Source of the DNA: Dehalococcoidia bacterium
Lineage (GTDB): Bacteria > Chloroflexota > Dehalococcoidia > GIF9 > AB-539-J10
Assembly: GCA_029857995.1 (NCBI GenBank)
Contig: JAOUFZ010000028.1
Span: 1-11,612, forward strand
DNA length: 11,612 nt
Reading direction: 5' to 3'
Shown: one piece after another, positions 1-5,171 of the stretch
Layout of the letters: each line of letters starts with the position of its first letter
How positions within the stretch are numbered: position 1 is the first letter of the stretch
Made by a program: the position numbers and the translations under genes
The notes under the pieces: model-generated
Databases searched by the model: none
What the model was told of the DNA's origin: nothing
The model's input: the letters and a program-made list of their open reading frames with translations, nothing else

Positions 1-577
1 CCGCCATATACTCATCCCTTAAGTTGGGGTTCCACTTGTGAAGCGGAGTATGGGCGCAAGGATGATCAGTAGCGCCACCATCAACAGCTAGGGCCTTAAT
101 TTCATGTTCAACAAACCAGTCTGCCGCTTCAGTATAGTTGCCAGGGAAATGATTGAAGAAAATATAACCATAGGTGGGGAAATATTTATGCCAACCTGTG
201 TTGATGACGACGAAATCGCCTTTCTTAATCTTGGGTTTGGCATTATCCAGGTCTTTCTTGCCAATGACATCCCACTTTTTAAGGTATCTCATGTCGACGA
301 CAACGCCTTCTCCATAGCAGCTTGACAGGGGTATTTTATCAACGCTCAAACCGCCCTCGAGAACGTGCAATGGGGCATCCATGTGGGTGGAAGCATGCAT
401 TTTGGTCTTGATAACAGTGGTCATCTTGTTAACGCGTCCTCTTTTTGGATCGCCGGGGAAGGTGGCGTACTCGGGGAAGGTGACTCTGGTGACCTCAGTA
501 TCATACATTACAGGCCAAGGCCAGAGCGGGACGCCAGAATAGAAGGGTTGAGTCAGATCATAGAACTTTTGAGCCAT
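1..577 (-). CDS. Cyclase/kynurenine formamidase-family metal-dependent hydrolase, C-terminus off window
   Basis: The frame is open from an ATG at 577 to the window edge, giving 192 codons. A strong Shine-Dalgarno (AGGAGG, complement of 584-589) lies 6 nt upstream of the ATG. The family hallmark HxGTHxDxPxH appears as HASTHMDAPLH at residues 61-71. It supplies the metal-binding histidines and aspartate (H61, H65, D67, H71), with Ser in place of the usual Gly. A second conserved stretch, DGGATDHP, lies at residues 166-173. Members of this family (PF04199) are cytoplasmic metal-dependent hydrolases that cleave amide, lactone or cyclic C-C bonds; kynurenine formamidase is one example. The family usually runs about 200-280 aa, so a C-terminal part is missing. 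The gene follows the transhydroxylase-like pair on the same strand after a 212-bp gap. That context suggests a ring-opening or lactone hydrolase, but the substrate is inferred. The family call is secure. Confidence 0.9.
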   Translation of the reverse strand, partial: MAQKFYDLTQPFYSGVPLWPWPVMYDTEVTRVTFPEYATFPGDPKRGRVNKMTTVIKTKMHASTHMDAPLHVLEGGLSVDKIPLSSCYGEGVVVDMRYLKKWDVIGKKDLDNAKPKIKKGDFVVINTGWHKYFPTYGYIFFNHFPGNYTEAADWFVEHEIKALAVDGGATDHPCAHTPLHKWNPNLRDEYMA

Positions 578-789
578 TTATTTCCTCCTTTGTTGCTTAT
601 TTCCTCAACAAAATACAACACTCAGTATGAAACAATAATTCTACGGGCCTTAAAGCCTCCTCCTTGCTTCATTTAGTCACGAAGCAATCAAGCTCATAGA
701 CTGAATGAGATAGAAATTAAAGCTTGCAAATTCCTTGTTCCAAAATGGCTATAAAAAATATTGCTCTTCTTTAATCAACAAGTAAAGTG
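578..789. other. AT-rich intergenic region with a stem-loop
   Basis: This gap separates the Fe-S subunit stop codon from the cyclase-family start. It is visibly more AT-rich than its surroundings. It holds the perfect stem-loop listed at 664-687 and the cyclase Shine-Dalgarno at 584-589. On the minus strand a TTGATT box with TTATAG 18 nt downstream (about 731-760) could be a weak sigma-70-type promoter for the cyclase gene, but the match is poor. I see no convincing small gene here. Confidence 0.5.
664..687 (-). promoter_or_regulatory. Perfect 7-bp stem-loop between Fe-S subunit and cyclase gene
   Basis: TTGCTTC (664-670) and GAAGCAA (681-687) are exact inverted repeats around a 10-nt loop. 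The element lies about 100 nt past the Fe-S subunit stop and about 87 nt before the cyclase start. No U-tract follows on either strand, so it is not a standard intrinsic terminator. It could be an mRNA-processing or stabilising hairpin, or an operator. Confidence 0.35.
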
Positions 790-1653
790 CTATTTATTTT
801 TTACCGCTATTTTGCCTAGTAATATCTCACCTAAATAGGTATCGATGTTGGTCTTAACCTTTACCTTCTTAGCACTGTAGCCACTATGTTCAATCGAGAC
901 CGTATAATCTTTATCCGCATCCAATCCCTCAAACTCAAAATCCCCATAATTATCTGTCTTTGTTACTTTGTCTGCATTACCTTTGCTGGACAACGTCACC
1001 TTCACACCCGCAGCACATTCATCTTTCTTATCTCGGAAAACAACTTCTCCAGCAACAAACCTCTTGGGTATTCCAATATATTGAACTTTTGGCATCAGTC
1101 CGTATTCAGGATGCAAAACCTCCAGCTTGCCTTTCGCAGTGGCTATTATTCTCGATATCTCGCTATCAGGATCATTGAGGTCACCAAAAACGAGCGCCTT
1201 TGTAGGGCAGGATTCTACACATCTCGGCTCCTTCCAGCCTTGATCCAGCAGGTGGGCGCAAAAGGTACACTTCTGGGGAATGTTTTTCTCCTCATTCCAG
1301 TATATGACCCGGTAGGGACAGGCATTCACTATCTGCTTCTGCCCTTTTGCTTTTTCTGGGTCTATAATCACTATGCCGTCCAGCCTCTGATAAACTGCTT
1401 TATTCGACGACACATCAACGCAACTGGGCTTCTCGCACTGCATACAGGGTATAACGGTATAGGCGACTTTAACCTTTGGATACTGTCCACGCTCTTTCTC
1501 AATCACTTTCACCCAGAACTGTCCACTAAACGGTTGTGCAACAGAATACCCTGGATAGTCATTACCGCAAAATTCGTCCCGGCATGCTAGAAAACAGTTA
1601 TAGCAGCCGTTACATCTGGTGATATCCACTATCATTCCATATTTCTTGACCAT
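790..1653 (-). CDS. Transhydroxylase-type small subunit: three [4Fe-4S] clusters plus C-terminal beta-barrel domain
   Basis: This 287-aa electron-transfer subunit partners the large subunit encoded just upstream. It carries twelve cysteines in ferredoxin-like groups: C14-C17-C20-C24, C70-C73-C78, C112, C129-C132 and C145-C149. That is enough for three [4Fe-4S] clusters. A fourth cluster, as in DmsB-type subunits, is not supported, because the usual fourth cysteine after C78 is absent. From memory, the spacing and the stretches YQRLDGIVIIDPEKAKG (88-104) and KCTFCAHLLD (128-137) closely match the small subunit of Pelobacter acidigallici pyrogallol-phloroglucinol transhydroxylase (275 aa). Residues from about 200 to the end look like a carboxypeptidase-regulatory/CnaB-type beta domain (YGDFEFEGLDADKDYTVSIE), and the Pelobacter subunit also ends in such a barrel. 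There is no signal peptide, so it is cytoplasmic. The ATG lies 6 nt after the large-subunit stop, with GGGAGG embedded in the end of that gene, so the two are co-translated. A generic HybA/DmsB label would be less precise. Confidence 0.9.
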   Translation of the reverse strand: MVKKYGMIVDITRCNGCYNCFLACRDEFCGNDYPGYSVAQPFSGQFWVKVIEKERGQYPKVKVAYTVIPCMQCEKPSCVDVSSNKAVYQRLDGIVIIDPEKAKGQKQIVNACPYRVIYWNEEKNIPQKCTFCAHLLDQGWKEPRCVESCPTKALVFGDLNDPDSEISRIIATAKGKLEVLHPEYGLMPKVQYIGIPKRFVAGEVVFRDKKDECAAGVKVTLSSKGNADKVTKTDNYGDFEFEGLDADKDYTVSIEHSGYSAKKVKVKTNIDTYLGEILLGKIAVKNK

Positions 1654-1659
1654 TTTATA

Positions 1660-4182
1660 CTACGCCTCCCACTTGTTAATTTCTATCAAGCAAGAGTTAG
1701 GTGCCATTCCCGGAGCATTCTTAGACAGCATACGCGCCGAAGTAAGTAAGTTAACACAGCCACCCTTATCAATAGAATAAGCTTTTCCCGGTTCCATGGG
1801 ATCATATTTAATTGATGAACAGTAGCTGTGGACAACACCTGGCTTACAGCGCTCGGTTACCTGAGCTATGCACAGTACGGCTCCACGATCATTATACAAC
1901 TTGACAATATCACCCTGCTTTATACCTCGAGGTTCAGCATCGCGCGGATGTATTCTGGCTACCCAATAACTGTAACCATCTTTTTCAATTCGATGCCCGG
2001 GTATTTCTCCTAACCACGGGCTATGGGTATCATAATGGGTATGGAAGGAGTACCTGGGATGTGGTGACAATAGCTGCAATGGATATTTCCTGGCAAGCGG
2101 GGAATTTGGTCCTTCCCAGCTCGGAATATATCTGGGCATTGGAGGCCGTTCCTTATCATCAGGCAAATGCTGTGTCAAGCTCTGGGAAACAAACTCTATC
2201 TTACCGCTATAGGTACCCAGCTCCTTGCCCTTTTCCGTATTCCTCTTGGGATTCAGATAGTCAGGTGTATCACAGGTTCTGCCCTCGTAGAACCAGCGCA
2301 ATGACGGAGTGGATTTATAATTGTCAGGCACCGGTACCACATAATAGCCCTTACTATTGAATGCTTCCCATGAGATATGCTTGGGCAGGTCGGATATTTC
2401 GAAATACCTCTTGACCCAGTCCAGCGTCGTCTTGCCTCCATCGGTAAAATCATCTTTGAAACCAAGCCTCTCTGCAAGGAGAGTGAATATATCGTAGTCG
2501 GACTTAGATTCAAAAAGCGGCTCAATGCATTTCTTCTGACGGACTATGATTCTATGATTGCAGCCGCTACTGCCATGCGCTGAGTAGCCACCGGGGTTGC
2601 CAAATTCAGCAATATCGTCCCGCTCCAGATTTGTGCACGCCGGCAGGATAATATCAGCAAACCTGGTCTCACTTCCCCACCAGCAATCCTGGTTAACAAC
2701 AAATTCTAATTTGGGGCTCTGGTATGCCATCACCCATCTATTAGTTTCGGTCATGGTACCGATAAATGAACCTCCATAGCGATAGAACATTTTTACTTCT
2801 GATTTTCCTGGCAACGGATATTTATACGACTTGAACTGTTGCTCAATCGAATTGCCACAGAAACCCTCACCCCTCCACTCTATAGGCGGGTTCAAAATTG
2901 CTTCAGGGAACAACAAACGATAAAGGCGTTGCTGCACAGGATTATGAATCTTCTTATCGGCAGCTGCGGTCGTGGATAATTTGCCATCAGTATCTGCATA
3001 ACCCGGGAAGAAGAAATTGGCATTGAAAGGTGCTCCCATGCCACTCCCCCACATGCTGACCCCCGGCTTGCCTAAACCCTGCATAGCCTGGAGAAATACC
3101 GCGAGGCGCGCCCATTCATGACCGTATGCGAGGCGGATTGCACCACCGAACCCAGCCCGCACTCCGCAGGAAAGTACTGTCCTCTTTGATGCCCATTCCC
3201 TGGCTAATGCCGTAATATGCCGTGCCGGAACACCACAGATTTTCTCAGCCCACTTCGGTGTCTTGGGTTTGTTATCCTCTTTGCCCAACACATAATCCCT
3301 GAAGTGTTCAAAGCCTATAGTATGTGTTTCCAGATACTCCTTATCATATGTGTTGTCATTCAACCAAACATAAGCAATAGCCAGAGCCAACGCTGAATCA
3401 GTCCCAACTTTGGGAGCAATCCATCGATCTCCAATAGTTGCCGCAGTGTGATTGCAGAATGGATCTATAAACACCTGCTTGATACCTGCTTCCCTTGTCC
3501 AGAGCCTCCATATCTGTGACTCGCCACCGCAATATGTTCCCCAGCTCGCATATGGATCACTTGACCAATACACTACCATCTCAGCATTTTTCAATGTATC
3601 TTCAAGCAGATCATATGGCTCAGCGCAGCCCAGTCTCCAGTAGAAGCCATAGGCATGCACTGCACCCCAGTGAAAACCCTCCCAGCTATCTGGATTATCA
3701 AATATGAAGGTAAAACCAAGTCTGTTCATAAAACGAGAAAAGGGACCCATCTTGTAATTCACCGTCCCCCAGTTATGATGGGATGAAACAATGCCGGTAA
3801 TGGCCTCAGGGCCATAATCCTGTACTATGCGTTTCATTTCGGCAGCAACAATATCCAGAGCCTCATCCCAACTAATGCGCACATAAGCTGACTTGCCCCT
3901 ATTCTCGGTATTTCTATTACCACTTCTGGGATCAAAGTCAACTCTCTTCATCGGGTATTTGGCCCGCTCATCGGAATACACCCTGGTTCTTTCAGTATTA
4001 ACATAAGATGCCAGTTTCACCTGCCTCGGTGGCGAAAATTTCTTGCCTTTCGCTTCGATAGTCCAGGGTTTGAAATCCTCTTCGTCTATTACGATAGGAC
4101 GGACTCTGACAATTCTGCCATCTTTAACATAAACAGAGATTGGCCCACCGACGGTGCAGTTTGTGAAGACTTGCTCCGACAT
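1660..4182 (-). CDS. Pyrogallol/phloroglucinol transhydroxylase-like molybdoenzyme, large subunit
   Basis: This 840-aa catalytic subunit belongs to the DMSO reductase superfamily and binds bis-pterin Mo (or W). It aligns by eye along its whole length with the alpha subunit of P. acidigallici transhydroxylase (about 875 aa). Examples are YVKDGRIVRVRP near residue 18, YPMKRVDFDP at 76, SSHHNWG at 133, NPDSWEG at 163, FFPGYA at 391 and, near the C-terminus, HPRYSFHTH and DRGGCVNLLT-like motifs. The Mo ligand serine is S166 (Pelobacter S175). The catalytic set H135, D165 and Y395 corresponds to H144, D174 and Y404. As in that enzyme, the N-terminus lacks the CxxCxxxC [4Fe-4S] motif. There is no Tat leader, so it is cytoplasmic. 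Two active-site positions differ: Lys144 replaces Arg153 and Phe345 replaces Trp354. Family reactions include pyrogallol to phloroglucinol transhydroxylation and resorcinol hydroxylation, and gut catechol dehydroxylases are more distant relatives, so the exact substrate is open. The ATG is preceded by a GAGGAGG ribosome site. Confidence 0.9.
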   Translation of the reverse strand: MSEQVFTNCTVGGPISVYVKDGRIVRVRPIVIDEEDFKPWTIEAKGKKFSPPRQVKLASYVNTERTRVYSDERAKYPMKRVDFDPRSGNRNTENRGKSAYVRISWDEALDIVAAEMKRIVQDYGPEAITGIVSSHHNWGTVNYKMGPFSRFMNRLGFTFIFDNPDSWEGFHWGAVHAYGFYWRLGCAEPYDLLEDTLKNAEMVVYWSSDPYASWGTYCGGESQIWRLWTREAGIKQVFIDPFCNHTAATIGDRWIAPKVGTDSALALAIAYVWLNDNTYDKEYLETHTIGFEHFRDYVLGKEDNKPKTPKWAEKICGVPARHITALAREWASKRTVLSCGVRAGFGGAIRLAYGHEWARLAVFLQAMQGLGKPGVSMWGSGMGAPFNANFFFPGYADTDGKLSTTAAADKKIHNPVQQRLYRLLFPEAILNPPIEWRGEGFCGNSIEQQFKSYKYPLPGKSEVKMFYRYGGSFIGTMTETNRWVMAYQSPKLEFVVNQDCWWGSETRFADIILPACTNLERDDIAEFGNPGGYSAHGSSGCNHRIIVRQKKCIEPLFESKSDYDIFTLLAERLGFKDDFTDGGKTTLDWVKRYFEISDLPKHISWEAFNSKGYYVVPVPDNYKSTPSLRWFYEGRTCDTPDYLNPKRNTEKGKELGTYSGKIEFVSQSLTQHLPDDKERPPMPRYIPSWEGPNSPLARKYPLQLLSPHPRYSFHTHYDTHSPWLGEIPGHRIEKDGYSYWVARIHPRDAEPRGIKQGDIVKLYNDRGAVLCIAQVTERCKPGVVHSYCSSIKYDPMEPGKAYSIDKGGCVNLLTSARMLSKNAPGMAPNSCLIEINKWEA

Positions 4183-4185
4183 GAA

Positions 4186-4308
4186 TTATCCTCCTCTCTT
4201 GTATTGTTCAAAAATGCCCGGCTGGATCGGCATCAACATACGCCACATCTGCAGCCATGCCTGTGGCATAAGGACTCCGTCACGACAATAGCTCCCAAGA
4301 TCATTCAC
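4186..4308 (-). CDS. Possible 40-aa small protein between RidA and transhydroxylase genes
   Basis: A GTG-started 40-codon frame overlaps the end of the RidA gene: GTGAATGA contains both its start and the RidA TGA. It ends in TAA 3 nt before the transhydroxylase ATG. AAGGA lies 7 nt before the GTG. The last codons (AGA GGA GGA) form the next gene's Shine-Dalgarno, the packing expected of real operon genes. The product starts VNDLGSYCRDG, continues with a Trp/Met-rich hydrophobic middle (QAWLQMWRMLMPIQPG) and ends EQYKRGG. An internal ATG at codon 14 is an alternative start. I recognise no family. An open run of this length can arise by chance, and this could also be the tail of a decayed gene. 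Confidence 0.35.
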   Translation of the reverse strand: MNDLGSYCRDGVLMPQAWLQMWRMLMPIQPGIFEQYKRGG

Positions 4309-4729
4309 TGATAATTCCTTCTTCCCGAGGGATGACAGCCACCACATCTACCTCCACTAGCACCCTTGGTCTGGCGAGAGAGACAACCTGAACTACGGTA
4401 CTGGCAGGCGGCTCTTCCACCAAGAGAGGACAATGTTTTCCATAGTACTCAAACTCCGCATCGCGCACGGACTGATAGTCCTTTATTTCCTTCAGGTAGA
4501 TAACCGTCTTGACGATATTCTCCATGGAACTACCTGTCTGCTCCAGAGCCTTCCTAACTCGGTCCAGAGCCACCACCGTTTGCTCCGCTACATTATCTGA
4601 TGAGACGTCGCCTGTTTCTGGAGTCCGGCCAGTCATACCGGAGCAGAAAACTAGGTCACCCACAACAACGCAAGTTGCGTATTTTTGCTTCACACCGGCA
4701 TATTCCAACGGATAGGTTTTCTTCTTCAT
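4301..4729 (-). CDS. RidA/YjgF/UK114-family protein lacking the catalytic arginine
   Basis: This 142-aa protein has the typical family length and order: VVVGDLVFCSG (22-32), MENIVKTVIYLKEIKDY (69-85) and the C-terminal strand LVEVDVVAVIP. RidA proteins form trimers. The classical members hydrolyse enamine/imine intermediates such as 2-aminoacrylate, using an arginine in a PARS motif. Here the corresponding motif is PPAS (107-110), with Ala109 in place of that arginine. It therefore belongs to an Arg-less Rid subgroup and is unlikely to be a 2-aminoacrylate deaminase; a pathway-specific tautomerase, hydrolase or ligand-binding role is more likely. I chose the ATG at 4729, which has AAGGGG 10 nt upstream and gives a normal N-terminus (MKKKTYPLEY). 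A TTG at 4750 in the same frame would add seven residues and has its own weak AAAGGG. The gene sits between the two Mo-enzyme units on the same strand. Confidence 0.9.
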   Translation of the reverse strand: MKKKTYPLEYAGVKQKYATCVVVGDLVFCSGMTGRTPETGDVSSDNVAEQTVVALDRVRKALEQTGSSMENIVKTVIYLKEIKDYQSVRDAEFEYYGKHCPLLVEEPPASTVVQVVSLARPRVLVEVDVVAVIPREEGIISE

Positions 4730-4753
4730 TGATCTGTTACCCCTTACCAAACA

Positions 4754-4773
4754 GAAAACCCTTTAGGGCTTTC
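4754..4773 (-). terminator. Hairpin upstream of RidA gene, possible weak terminator or attenuator
   Basis: On the minus strand GAAAGCCC pairs with GGGUUUUC (8 bp including one G-U) around a UAAA tetraloop, followed by UGUUUGG. The element lies 66 nt beyond the ferredoxin stop and 24 nt before the RidA ATG. The U-rich 3' arm resembles a weak intrinsic terminator. It may partly separate expression of the oxidoreductase pair from that of the RidA/transhydroxylase genes, or control RidA translation. Confidence 0.4.
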
Positions 4774-4839
4774 CTTAACTCGACCACAATTATTCAGTTT
4801 CCTCCTCATCAATACACTTCGAGCGAAGCACCTCCATGC

Positions 4840-5169
4840 TCATCTAGGGGCAAATAGGACAGTCTTTGGCTTATTCTCCATGACCTTGGATAGCTCTGCA
4901 ATGGTGCCGTACATCATGCAGTTAGCCTGGCAGTGCTTCACACAAGCGGGTAGAAGCCCCTGGCTAGTTCTGTGGCCGCAGAGGTCACAACACTCCGTCG
5001 GAAACGGAATATAGTCAATGGTAACCTTCTGGGATCTCACCACTATGTTCTCATTGACCTTGATACCCCATTCCCCCGCAGGGTGGTTGTGCTCCTGCTT
5101 GCAAGCTACTTCACAGGTGTGGCAGCCTGTGCAGTACTCATAGTCAATAAGTAATCCCATTCGAGGCAT
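4840..5169 (-). CDS. Small ferredoxin-like Fe-S subunit of the adjacent molybdopterin oxidoreductase
   Basis: The 109-aa product has a CxxCxxCxxxC motif (C13, C16, C19, C23) and a second set, C61-x2-C64-x11-C76-x3-C80. Together these could bind two [4Fe-4S] clusters; C60 and C84 are extra. It is a short version of the 4Fe-4S dicluster electron-transfer subunits that pair with DMSO reductase-family catalytic chains. It should pass electrons between that chain and a soluble carrier, because no membrane anchor subunit is present. I chose the ATG at 5169: it lies 2 nt after the catalytic-subunit TAA, and GGGAGG sits at good spacing within the end of that gene (a second ATG at 5160 is too far from it). 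The same frame stays open far upstream inside the neighbouring gene, but that extension is an overlap shadow. Confidence 0.88.
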   Translation of the reverse strand: MPRMGLLIDYEYCTGCHTCEVACKQEHNHPAGEWGIKVNENIVVRSQKVTIDYIPFPTECCDLCGHRTSQGLLPACVKHCQANCMMYGTIAELSKVMENKPKTVLFAPR

Positions 5170-5171
5170 CC

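Noticed and set aside
886..1590. Plus-strand open frame of 234 codons opposite the Fe-S subunit gene
   Set aside because: Its translation has no recognisable family, and the opposite strand encodes a protein with conserved cysteine motifs over the same bases; it is an antisense shadow.
4790..4837. 15-codon ATG frame just after the ferredoxin stop
   Set aside because: No ribosome site, too short and no recognisable content; the GAGGAGG inside it is not positioned before a usable start.
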